A DNA stretch of 64,000 nt from Symbiodinium natans (taxonomy: Eukaryota > Sar > Dinophyceae > Suessiales > Symbiodiniaceae). Location: contig CAJNDS010001890.1 of the NCBI GenBank assembly GCA_905221605.1, forward strand, positions 873,501-937,500, written 5' to 3'. The notes below the pieces were generated by a model. That model was not told where the DNA came from and ran no database searches. It was given only the letters and a program-made list of their open reading frames with translations. How positions within the stretch are numbered: position 1 is the first letter of the stretch; every line of letters begins with the position of its first letter. A program made the translations under genes and the position numbers. Positions 1-8,352 of the stretch are shown piece by piece.

Positions 1-1667
1 GAGGCTTAGGACTCTACAGGGCAGGTGGGGCGGGGGGGGGGGGGGGGGGTAGGGTTTAGGGTTTAGGATTTGGGTGTAGGGTTTAGGGTTTAGCATTTAG
101 GGTTTAGGGTTTCGGGCTTCGAATTTGTCAGCGTTTAAGGGTTTTAGGGTGGTTGGGGCATGTGGGGGCTGCTGGTGGGGGCTGCAGAGGTTTGGTTGCG
201 GCACTCTTAAACCCTACACCCTAAACCCCACGCCCTAAACCCTAAAACCTGAACCCCTAACCCTAAACCCTAAACCCTCAACCCGAATTTCCTGAGTCCC
301 TGAACCCTACATCGAAGCAATCGGCCCTGGCCTTGGCGTGAAGCTTCACACCTAAACCCTAAACCCTAAACCCTAAACCCTAAACCCTAAACCCTAAACC
401 CTAAACCCTAAACCCTAAACCCCAAACCCTAAACCCTAAACCCTAAACCCTAAACCCTAAACCCTAAACCCTAAACCCTAAACCTAAACCCTGAACCCTG
501 GGCCCTAAACCCAAATCTTTGGTGAGTTCGTGTCGTACGCTCGTCCTGAGCCAAGATAAAACCGATTGTATAGGGTTGCGGATTTAGACCCCTAAACCTC
601 TGAAACCCTAAACCCTAAACCCTAAACCCTAAACCCTAAACCCTAAACCCTAAACCCTAAACCCTTGAATTACAACCCAAAGACCAAAATCCCGGAAAGT
701 TGGCGCGCTGCTTTTTTGCCCACGCCTAAAGCAGGGAACCGGCGTCTGCGCTCTCAGGCCAAGTCCTCCTGCAACGAGTTTTGGGGTTTGGGGTTTAGGA
801 TCTAGGGATTTCGGGTTCAGGTTGTGGTTTAGGGATTTAGGTGTTCAGGGAATTTGCATAAGTTGAGGAATGCGGGTGTGTATGAGGAATAAGAAGGTTT
901 GCCTACCCTGTCTGACCCTAAACCTTACATTTCTGGACGCTACGTGAACCCCTCAACTTAAACACCTACCAAAGGCCCCGAATTCCCTAAACCCTAAAGC
1001 ATGAACCCCCTAAGCTTGGCCCTAAACCCCTCACCCCTGAACCCCTAAATTCCTAAGCAATGTTTGTACTTTCGACCTTGATCGTGCACTCGAAGAAGAG
1101 AAATGCACGCGTTTAGGGTTTAGGGTTTCGGGTTTAGGGGTGAATCCTTAGGGTCAATCAAGAGTTCGGAGAGAGACGCGCTGCAGGTCAAACAAGCAGC
1201 TCGGAGAGAGGCGCGCTGAAAGGCGCTTGTGAGCAGGCTAAAATGGACCCTTAAACTGCTCTATGGTCCATGTCGATATCTATCTTGCTCAGGATTGAGT
1301 GTAGGATATATACCGCCGTAAAAGGGATATACAGCACACTCCCAATCTTATCTCGGTTCTTGTTGGGCTCTCATTCGGTGGATGCCCTTTTGTTTGGCAG
1401 ACAAAAGTCCTGAAGCCCTTGGCCTGGGGCTTGGGGTATAGGGTTCAGACTTTCACCGCCCAAACCTGAAAACCCCCAAGCCCTAAACCCAGAGTATCGT
1501 AGGTTTTTTTTTGGTGGTTTATGGCAGTTGACATGAAATCCTAAACCCTCCCGAAACGCTAAACCCTAAACCCTAAACCCTGAACCCTAAACCCGAAACC
1601 CTAAACCCTAAACCCTACACCCTACACCCTACACCCTACACCCTAAACCCTACACCCTAAACCCTAC
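1..1667. repeat. telomere-type repeat-rich region, start of window
   Basis: This stretch is dominated by interstitial telomere-type heptamers in both orientations. The clearest CCCTAAA tracts are at about 351-500 (roughly 20 units), 605-664 and 1556-1668, where CCCTACA variants also occur. TTTAGGG tracts lie near 50-115 and 1110-1135. A run of 18 G sits at 32-49. A GC-rich island at about 700-780, between a CCCTAAA and a TTTGGGG tract, could be a short exon, but I recognise no protein in it. The segment 1140-1480 looks unique and holds nothing I can name. Confidence 0.8.
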
Positions 1668-1752
1668 CAGCCAGGGCCTTCTCCTCATCGCCCCGGGGGT
1701 TGGCGTCTCCTAGACTGAACCCGTAGTCCAGCAGAAACCGCTGGTTCCTGGG
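1668..1752 (-). CDS. SET-domain protein, exon near the C-terminal end of the SET fold (partial)
   Basis: The minus strand reads NQRFLLDYGFSLGDANP followed by acidic residues. This matches the stretch in Rubisco-LSMT/SETD-type SET methyltransferases in which an asparagine-containing segment leads into LLxYGF and then NP. The acceptor could be after GATGAG or after CCCAG. The donor reads CTG GCT G followed by GTAGGGTTTAGGG, so the intron would start inside the telomere-type tract at 1556-1667. It is the most downstream of four ordered pieces (7847-7748, 6690-6582, 3729-3631, 1752-1668). The 3729-3631 piece ends in phase 0 and this one can start in phase 0. The exon model is inference; the motif match is what I see. 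Confidence 0.55.
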
Positions 1753-1766
1753 CTCATCTTACCACT

Positions 1767-1915
1767 TGGGTTTAGGGTTTAGGGTTCAGGGTTTAGGATG
1801 TTGTTTTCAGGGCCCAGTACTGAGGGTGCTAAGGGGTTTAGGATTTTTGTTCGGTTTAGGGTTTAGAGTTTGGGGTTTGGGGTTTGGGGTTTAGGGTTTG
1901 GGGTTTGAGGTTTAC
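1767..1915. repeat. TTTAGGG / TTTGGGG tracts
   Basis: Short G-strand telomere-type arrays flank a non-repetitive piece (1801-1850). On the plus strand they lie to the right of the SET exon at 1668-1752, so in the sense of that gene they would be C-rich sequence on the acceptor side of the intron. Confidence 0.75.
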
Positions 1916-2470
1916 GCTACGATGAGCCTCCTTCCTATGCTAACTCTGCTTGCGTGACTTTCAACATGTACAAGTAGGGACCCCCCTTGCTGTACTATCT
2001 ATTGAATGAGGGATTCGGGATTCGGATTGATAGGGACTAGGGTTTAGGACCCCCTCTGCTATATTGACTGTACTTCAAAGGGCTTTAGGGGTCTGTCACC
2101 TGAATTACAATGTTGTATATGCCTGGCGGCATATACACGACCCCATTTTGGGGGCTACCTCCATTTAAGGATAGGAAGCTAGGTACCCAGGGTGTAGTCC
2201 TCCAGGTAGGGTAATTACCGGGTTTATCACAGGATCCAAACCACCCCCCCCCCCCCCCCCCCCCGCAAACTACCCCTTGCTCAAAAACAAGGCCTAAATA
2301 AACCTTAATGAGGCTTTTTTTTGAAGCAAAGCGCCTTATGTTCTGGCTGTTTCCTGGTTGTTTTCCGGTTAGGACAAGTTTAGGGCACGCGTTGACTGAA
2401 GGGCAACCCAACCCACCCAGAAACCCACGTAACCTCTGTCGGGTTTATCTCGGCCTCTTTGGGGCTCATT
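1916..2470. other. no gene recognised; poly-C run and unique sequence
   Basis: A run of 21 C occupies 2244-2264. The rest is low-copy-looking sequence. Short open frames exist on both strands but none shows a family motif; I see no supported gene. Confidence 0.5.
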
Positions 2471-2476
2471 TGGGTT

Positions 2477-2570
2477 TTATTTCGGTCTTATTTCGGTCTT
2501 ATTTGGGTCTTATTTCGGCCTTACTTCGGCCTATTTCGGCCTTACTTCGGCCGTGTTTCGGCTTTGTTTG
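2477..2570. repeat. minisatellite, ~11-bp unit CTTATTTCGGT
   Basis: About eight imperfect tandem copies of a CTTATTTCGGT/CTTACTTCGGC-like unit are visible. It is followed by looser TTAAGGCTTATT repeats up to about 2760. It makes all frames open over a short distance, which explains the small overlapping ORFs there. Confidence 0.7.
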
Positions 2571-2871
2571 GGCCCAACCCACGCCCGGAACCCCACCATG
2601 TGCCTCTGTCGCTCAGAAACTTTATCCTTATCTTCCGAAACAACATCCCGAAAGATAAGCCTTATTAGCCCCTATTTTCGTGTTATTTCTTCAAGCCCCT
2701 GCCCTGCGAACATAAGCACAAATAAGGCTTGTTAAGGCTTATTAAGGCTTATTAGTGCTCATTTTCTTTGTTACTGTTCATTTTGTCCTTATTTTCTGGC
2801 TAGGGGGGGTTTGGGAGGGGGGGGGGGCTCTTGGTTTCTGTGAGTTTAGAGTTTTCGGAACAGAGAATCAT

Positions 2872-2915
2872 AGAGAGAGAGAGAGAGAGAGAGAAAGAAA
2901 GAGAAAGAGAGAGAA

Positions 2916-2946
<31 letters not shown>

Positions 2947-2949
2947 GAG
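2872..2949. repeat. GA-rich microsatellite
   Basis: An interrupted (GA)n array with AAAG variants, about 78 bp. It would translate as Arg-Glu repeats and is not taken as coding. Confidence 0.9.
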
Positions 2950-3535
2950 TTTAAGATACTTGTCTTTTTCCGGGTTTCGAGCGTTCGGATACGGGATTCA
3001 GGGTTTGGAGCTGTAGGGCTTAAGGCTTAAGGGGCCACACTCCCCCTGTTCACGTACGCCTGCAACTTGCAAAGAGGAATTTCTCAGCTTGCGACGGGTA
3101 TTTGCCATACGAGATGCGGACTGCCTCTGTCGCAGCTGTCAAGGGGAAGCTCCTCTAACGGCACTAGAGCCGCCTAACAAGAGATTGAAGAAAACACATA
3201 TCATGACACAAGCACCGCATATCATCTGAAACGATAGTGATAGTGACAATGATTCTGATGACAAGGATAATCATGATGTCAAGACTAACTATATGCCAAC
3301 ACTTCAACTGGGCAGCAGAAGAGAAATAAACTCAGTCAGCGCACACGCCCGTGGGGGGAGTGGGTCGCATGAAGACCCGGTTTCTCGACATCCCTAAGCC
3401 CTAAACCCTGAACCATAAGCCAGACCTAAGACTAACCCAGGAAAAAAAGCTACCCTTTTTGGTTGAAAGGGGTATAAAAGGGAGCCTGAACCCCTAACCA
3501 ACAAGGGAATCAGGGCCTACTCTGGGTCCTAGTCG
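2950..3535. other. unique sequence plus a degenerate foldback element
   Basis: No gene recognised. Positions about 3446-3530 resemble the dispersed foldback family best seen at 51956-52056: a TACCCTTTTT...AAGGG arm, a central TATAAAAGGG-like core and a final ACTCTGGGTCCTAG. The copy is degenerate. Confidence 0.4.
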
Positions 3536-3584
3536 CCCTAAACCCTACACCCTACACCCTAAACCCTAAACCCTAAACTAAACC

Positions 3585-3616
<32 letters not shown>

Positions 3617-3630
3617 ACCCTAAACCCTAC
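3536..3630. repeat. CCCTAAA / CCCTCAA tract
   Basis: Telomere-type array with CCCTACA and CCCTCAA variants. It directly abuts the left side of the SET exon piece at 3631-3729. In the minus-strand sense this gives a donor of GTAGGGTTTAGGG. Confidence 0.85.
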
Positions 3631-3729
3631 TCTGGGTCCTAGCAACTGACTGGCGATGGTCAAACACATCGCCTCACCAGCTTGCAGAGGTCGGCGAGTC
3701 ACAAGTCCGGCAGAGCCGTGCTCCCAAAT
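3631..3729 (-). CDS. SET-domain protein, exon with the GE-containing segment (partial)
   Basis: The minus strand gives a 33-codon open piece containing GSAGLVTRRPLQAGEAM. SET enzymes of the LSMT/SETD type have a similar segment (aliphatic-x-T/A-R-D/R-I-x-A-G-E-E) just before the isYG motif. The acceptor would be CCTGCCAG and the donor GTAGGGTTTAGGG. The order along the minus strand (after the NHS-containing piece, before the YGF-containing piece) is correct for the fold. One caution: TCTGGGTCCTAG at its 3' end also occurs in a dispersed repeat near 3520, so the real exon may be shorter. Confidence 0.45.
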
Positions 3730-3737
3730 CTGGCAGG

Positions 3738-3864
3738 TTTGGTTTAGGGTTTAGGGTTTAGGGTTTAGGGTTTAGGGTTTAGGGTTTAGGGTTTGGGGTT
3801 TGGGGTTTGGGGTTTGGGGTTTAGGGTTTGGGGTTTGGGGTTTGGGGTTTGGGGTTTAGGGTTG
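3738..3864. repeat. TTTAGGG tract switching to TTTGGGG
   Basis: About 18 G-strand heptamers. The first block is regular TTTAGGG; the second is mostly TTTGGGG with scattered TTTAGGG units, so a single-base variant has spread locally. Confidence 0.9.
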
Positions 3865-4426
3865 TTCGTATGGGCCCTTACTTTGGGTCCCTTGTGATAT
3901 ACCTCTTACGTACACTCTACATGTTGAGGGCCCATACTTCGGATCTCCATAAACAAGGGTAAGGGTCCATACAAAGGGCCCATGGTTCCCAGCCTACGTT
4001 GTGGGTGCTTAGGGTTTTGGGGGGGTTGGGGGCTTGGAGTTCTGGGGTTTTAGAGGTTTCAGGTTTTAGGGGGCGATAACAATATGTGTTCAGGGCTTGG
4101 GGCTCTATGGTTGTGACACAGCCCTCCCGTGCAATCCCACGAATCAAACAGGCAAGGACACTTGAGGGCTTCTTATACCCTAATCCCTGAGGTGTTTTAC
4201 TGTTATATGTTATATTTATTCAGAGAAACTGACTATGTGTAGATATATATATATGTGCTGGAACCGATGTGATCGATGTAGTTCTCTATACTTCTACGCC
4301 TCCAAAACCTCCAGAATTCTTCCCAAAACGTCCTGTAACTCGGCCCATCGCTATGCATATATGGTTCAGCGTCGGCCCCCCCCCCCCCCCCCATGGTATC
4401 CCCCCCCCCCCAAGTCTACTCTACGG
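3865..4426. other. no gene recognised; imperfect inverted repeat and poly-C runs
   Basis: Sequence at 3870-4000 contains several related TATGGGCCC / GGGCCCATA segments in opposite orientation, suggesting a decayed foldback element. Poly-C runs lie at about 4377-4392 and 4400-4410. No coding signal was recognised. Confidence 0.4.
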
Positions 4427-4826
4427 TCCCTAAACCCTAAACCCTAAACCCTAAACCCTAAACCCTAAACCCTAAACCCTAAAACCTAAACCCTAACCCT
4501 AAACCCTAAACCCTAAAACCCTAAAGCCCTAAACCCGAAACCCGAAACCCTAGACCCTAAACCTTAAGTCTTAAACCTTAATCCCTAAACCCTAAAACCC
4601 TGAACCCTAAACCCTAACCCTAAAACCAACCCCCAACCACACCACAAGGGGGGGGTATCATCTTAGTACCCCATCCGCGGGGAAAACCCTAAACCCTAAA
4701 CCCTAAACCCTAAACCCTAAACCCTAAACCCTAAACCCTAAAACCCTAAAACCCTAAAACCCTAAAACCCTAAAACCCTACAACCCTAAACCCTAAACCC
4801 TAAACCCTAAAACCCTAAAACCAACC
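4427..4826. repeat. two CCCTAAA tracts separated by a duplicated spacer
   Basis: CCCTAAA arrays at about 4427-4620 and 4686-4820 are each followed by the same spacer (AACCAACCCCCAACCACACC, then a G run and TATCATCTTAGT), at about 4624-4665 and 4821-4863. This indicates a segmental duplication of tract plus spacer. CCCTAAAA variants are common in the second tract. Confidence 0.85.
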
Positions 4827-4982
4827 CCCAACCACACCACAGGGGGGGGGGGTATCATCTTAGTGCTGAACCATATATGCTCTTTCTCCTCCGCAAACTT
4901 GCCTTGCAATCGCCCACTTGGTTGTGATTTCTTTACCAACTAGGCCCTATGAACCCTGAAACCTAAACTTTGAAGCCTATAA

Positions 4983-5113
4983 GCCCTCAACGCTCAACCC
5001 TCAACCCAACCCTAAACCCGAAACCCTAAACCCTAAACCCTAAAACCCTAAACCCTAAAACCCTAACCCTAAACCCTATATGAACCCTAAACCCTAAACA
5101 TTAAACCCTAAAC
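4983..5113. repeat. CCCTAAA tract
   Basis: Degenerate C-strand telomere-type array abutting the left edge of the exon-like island at 5114-5220. Confidence 0.8.
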
Positions 5114-5220
5114 CGCATCGGGCCACGACTTAGGCACCTTACAAAGTCATCTCCAAGCACCCCCACCTTGCCGTGGCCGACAACCGTGGCGCGACCGCTT
5201 CGGATACCCGGGAGGCCGGC
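5114..5220 (-). CDS. exon-like island, probably part of the same SET-domain gene
   Basis: The island lies between CCCTAAA (left) and TTTAGGG (right). On the minus strand it follows an acceptor CTGACATAG and ends at GATGCG followed by GTTTAGGG. Two frames are protein-like: one reads SGRATVVGHGKVGVLGDDF, the other contains ARWGCLEMT. I cannot decide the frame. Position and strand fit an exon between the NHS piece and the GE piece of the SET gene, but no SET motif is unambiguous here. Confidence 0.35.
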
Positions 5221-5235
5221 CTATGTCAGGGACAT

Positions 5236-5330
5236 TGGGTTTAGAGTTTAGGGTTTAGGGTTTAGGGTTGAGAGTTTAGGGTTCATAATTTAGGGTTCAG
5301 GGTTTCGGGTTTAGAGCTTAGGGTGTAGGG
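5236..5330. repeat. TTTAGGG tract
   Basis: Degenerate G-strand array immediately right of the exon-like island. Confidence 0.8.
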
Positions 5331-6257
5331 AGTCAAGCTAAATCTATGCAGGCCGTTTTCCTGTGAGGCCTTAACTCTGAAATTTGGCCTGGGTTTTAAA
5401 CCCGAAGCTCTGTGAGGATTAAAGCCTGTATGATGTCAACCATATTCATCAATCAAGAATAATAAGATGAGTCAAGGGAAGAAGTTGACAATGAACCTTC
5501 ATATTTAGGATGTGTTCATGTAGCTTTTCACCGTGTTCATTTGAGTCGTTTGTTGTTACAATAATTCGGCCCTATTCATGAGACGATGTAAAGGCCGTTC
5601 TTTAAACTCCTTATACAAGTGGCCCTTGGGAAAGACATTTTCATGCGCCCAATGTTCTGTCAATGTCATGTTCATTCACTTAGTTCATTAGCTCATAAGT
5701 TCACAAACTTGGGAATGAAACCCAATTGTAGGTTGTATCGCGCAAGCTCAAAGGAATAGTATCCTAGTTATCCTCACAAGAAATTCGGGCACATTCACTC
5801 GTACCCTTTCCCTGCGTAGTTCCAATATTCGGATTTATGCGAGTGTGCGAAGCGAATCCGTTCTCGCCTTTTGCACGTGGAATGACCTCATGTTTCCATT
5901 AATAATAATTGCTGGCGTCTTTACAGGGGCAGTGAGGATAGGGCGGTTATAATGCTACTGAAAGACTCATTAAGATAGAAGAAAACGTGAGAACAACATG
6001 AACGCACTTTGCTTCCTTTAATGCTGTAGGGAAAAAACCAGTAGAAGCCTTTCGGAGGGTCTCGTGTCCATGTGTCCTTGTCTTTGAGTATATGGTAGTT
6101 TACGAAAATAAGGGGACCCCTAATATTGACCCCCACATACTAGGAATCCCTTACACTAAGGACCCCAAGAAGGTACCCACGTCTTTGGAGACCCGCATAT
6201 ATTAAACCTAACAGGCTTTGTTGTGTTGTTTAGACCCTTAATGTGTCCCTCGTTTCT
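5331..6257. other. long AT-richer stretch without recognised gene; one dispersed-repeat copy
   Basis: About 900 bp with low G+C compared with its surroundings and few telomere-type units. Short open frames have no recognisable motif. About 6104-6200 belongs to a dispersed family also seen at about 17776-17890 and 19606-19705, sharing TAGGAATCCCTTA...TAAGGACCCC...GGTACCC. Confidence 0.45.
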
Positions 6258-6576
6258 GTAAACCCTAAACCCTAAACCCTAAACCCTAAACCCTAAACCC
6301 TAAACCCTTGGGGTCGGGCTTCTGGGTTGCGCTAAGAACATGACAGCCGGGATAACACACGATATTCACAAGCGTGACAGGCCGTATAGTTCTGAAGGCA
6401 ATAAAGAACATGATGAACAACCTCAGAAGTCATCACGATTTTTACAGAGAACAAGGACTCAACAAACACAGTATGCAGCAGGTGTAACGCCTGCGCAGGC
6501 AACCCTAAACCCTAAACCCTAAACCCTAAACCCTAAACCCCAAACCCCAAACCCTAAACCCTAAACCCCAAGCCGC
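6258..6576. repeat. CCCTAAA tracts (6258-6308 and 6499-6576)
   Basis: Two C-strand telomere-type arrays around an unassigned 190-bp piece. The second abuts the left side of the SET exon at 6582-6690 and supplies a GTTTAG donor in the minus sense. Confidence 0.85.
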
Positions 6577-6581
6577 TAAAC

Positions 6582-6690
6582 CCGAAAGCCATGTTGACAG
6601 CACCCGCCAAGCACCCGGCCACCGCAAGGTCCGTGTTGGGCTCCGGGCTGTGATTTGCCAGATCCTTGTAATCTTGGTAGCCCATCAACC
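6582..6690 (-). CDS. SET-domain protein, exon with the NHS motif (partial)
   Basis: The minus strand reads MGYQDYKDLANHSPEPN and then TDLAVAGCLAGAVNMAF. D-x-x-NHSPEPN is the AdoMet-pocket signature of LSMT/SETD-type SET domains (usually PLaDllNHs). Two joins to the upstream exon keep frame. One uses TTTAG inside the telomere-type tract as acceptor (phase 1, donor at 7747). The other uses the internal AAG before GAT, giving ALIPG then DLANHS, which fits the family best. The donor reads TTTCGG followed by GTTTAGCGG. Exon ends are inference. Confidence 0.55.
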
Positions 6691-6851
6691 CTAAACCCTA
6701 AACCCTAAACCCTAAGGAACCCCAGCAAAAATTATATTTTTGCTGTTTCTTAGGAATTAGAGTAACCAAAGATTAAAAAAATATTTCCAAGTACCCCTAA
6801 GACCACATTATAACAAGGGTTTAGGGTTGAGGGGTGAGGGTTTAGGGTAAG
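6691..6851. other. short CCCTAAA tract and spacer
   Basis: Four CCCTAAA units adjoin the SET exon, followed by AT-rich spacer and a short TTTAGGG-like piece at 6820-6846. Nothing else recognised. Confidence 0.6.
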
Positions 6852-7022
6852 TAGCCCGGTAACCATATTAGAATTCAGGATACTTTGTAGATTGTTTTAT
6901 TCAATTTTATGTCTTGTGTTTCTTGTCTATCTTTTTTTCGTTGGGGGGGGGGGGGGGGGGGGTTCTCATTTTGATAAGGGAACCTTGAACAAAAAAAGGA
7001 AAAAGGGGGCACCACTGGGCTA
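6852..7022. mobile_element. foldback (MITE-like) element, family A, interrupted by a poly-G run
   Basis: The ends are TAGCCCGGTAACCATATTA and, in inverse orientation, a GCACCACTGGGCTA-like end. The core includes GATAAGGGAACCTTGAACAAAAAAAGG. Better copies are at 51956-52056, 52825-52929 and 61398-61499. Here the element has been expanded internally by a run of about 19 G (6943-6962). It has no coding capacity, so if mobile it would be non-autonomous. Confidence 0.5.
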
Positions 7023-7230
7023 CCAAGTAATTGGGGACTTGGGGTCAGGGCTTTGGGGCTATTCAGGCTTTCGATTTCGTGTTTCTGAGGCGGAAGGGGG
7101 GGGGGGGGGGTTTGGTGGCAGTTGAACTTGGGAGAACCTAAGAGAACCTGCAATCTGTTAAGAGGCTTATATTGTATAGCATCACTAGGCTTTGCAGAGT
7201 TTCAGGGAGCCCCAGCCTTCTGTTGGGAAT

Positions 7231-7359
7231 TCATACTTGCTTGCTTACTTACTTACCTACTTACTTACTTACTTACACACACTCACACTCTTTTACACAC
7301 ACACTGCTTACTTACTTACCTACTTACTTACTTACACACACACACACTCACACTCTTTT

Positions 7360-7392
<33 letters not shown>
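7231..7392. repeat. TTAC tetranucleotide and CA microsatellite, duplicated
   Basis: A block of (TTAC)n followed by CACACTCACACTCTTTTACACACA occurs twice in tandem, ending in a (CA)n run. Overlapping frames of Leu-Thr-Tyr repeats are compositional. Confidence 0.85.
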
Positions 7393-7400
7393 ACTAACCC

Positions 7401-7747
7401 CCTCTGAAACCCTAAAACCCTAATCCCCTAAACCCTAAAACATAAACCCTAAAACTCCCCTAGACTCCTAAACCCCTAAACCCTAAAACTCCCCTAGACC
7501 TTGAACCCGCAAACCCTAAACCCTACTAAACCCTAAACCCTAAGCCCTGAACCCTAAACCCTAAACCCTAAACCCTAAACCCTAAACGGTAAACTCTACT
7601 AAACCCTAAACCCTACTACACCCTGAACCCTACTAAACCCTAAACCCTACAAAACCCTGCTAAACCCTAAACCCTAATAAACCCTAATAAGCCCTAAACC
7701 CGAAACCCTAAACCCTAAACCCAAATTAATCCCCAACCCTAAACAAC
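7401..7747. repeat. long degenerate CCCTAAA tract
   Basis: About 350 bp of CCCTAAA with CCCTAATA, CCCTACTA and CCCTAAAA variants, in places organised as longer ACTAAACCCTAAACCCT units. It abuts the SET exon at 7748-7847. Confidence 0.9.
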
Positions 7748-7847
7748 CCCTGAAGAGCCGGGTCGCCACCCCAGGGATCAGCGCGCAGGCATCGATCGAG
7801 GCGCCCACGGCCCGGGTGGAGACCAGGGCGTGGGCCCAGAGGAGCCT
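7748..7847 (-). CDS. SET-domain protein, exon with the WA-x-x-SR-like motif (partial)
   Basis: The minus strand reads LLWAHALVSTRAVGAS then IDACALIPGV. LSMT/SETD-type SET proteins have F-x-W-A-x-x-x-V-x-S/T-R followed a little later by A-L-V/I-P-x-x-D-x-x-N-H, so this piece should precede the NHS exon, as it does on the minus strand. The acceptor is CAAGCTCAG. Possible donors are GTGGCG after ALIPG (7770) or GTTGTTTAGGG at the left edge. Both give an in-frame join to a matching acceptor at 6690 or 6664. The enzyme would transfer methyl groups from AdoMet to protein lysine; the substrate is unknown. Confidence 0.6.
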
Positions 7848-7865
7848 CTGAGCTTGATGTTTGAA

Positions 7866-7917
7866 GGGTTTAGGGTTTAGGGTTTAGGGTTTAAATTAGG
7901 GTTTAGGGTTTAGCAGC
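7866..7917. repeat. TTTAGGG tract
   Basis: G-strand array between the SET exon and the RNase H fragment. Confidence 0.85.
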
Positions 7918-8352
7918 TGAAGTCAGCTTGCGCTGGAACATCCGCTGGCGCCCCGCAAGCAGCAGCAGGGCTGCTGGCAACATGCTCTTGCAGAAGTTGC
8001 GACCCCGCAGCAGCCGCCATAATGACGTCCGTTTCCCACCGCATGGCTTTGATCTTGGCTTTATGCCACCCTTGTCTGGCAGAGCCCGCGGCCCGGCGAG
8101 CCCGACGTTCGTTTGCAGCTTTATCCGCCTTATCGTTCAGATCGCGACAAGTGCCAGCAAGGAGCCCGCTTGGAGCCTTCCAGTTAGGTTGTTTGTTGTG
8201 CGACGGAACCCAGTGTAAGGACACTTCTAGTGGCCCAGATCGCAACTTTAGGGCCTCGGCCGCTTCTTCTGCCCACTTCGCGAGACAGCATTGCGCAGGA
8301 TTTTGCAACGCTCGCAGGACAGCCTTACAGTCCGAGAGAACGCCAACATGAC
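7910..8352 (-). pseudogene. RNase H domain fragment of a non-LTR retrotransposon
   Basis: One minus-strand frame runs without an ATG start from about 8352 to a stop at 7910. It reads VLSDCKAVLRALQNP near the start, VSLHWVPSHNKQPNW in the middle and CRDLNDKADKAANERR after it. These are the second Asp region, the W-x-P-S/G-H loop and the N-x-x-A-D-x-x-A helix of LINE-encoded type I RNase H. The catalytic His region is kept; the N-terminal half of the domain (first Asp, Glu) is missing. The tail after NERR (about 60 codons, QGWHKAKIKAMRW) is typical of non-LTR C-termini. Telomere-type sequence bounds it on both sides, so it is a truncated insertion, probably within an intron of the SET gene. Confidence 0.7.

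Noticed and set aside
351-500. A chromosome end (true telomere) at the start of the window
   Set aside because: The tract is internal, is followed by ordinary sequence, and similar tracts in both orientations occur across the whole 64 kb.
7122-7423. Leu-Thr-Tyr-rich small proteins
   Set aside because: They are three frames of a TTAC/CA microsatellite.
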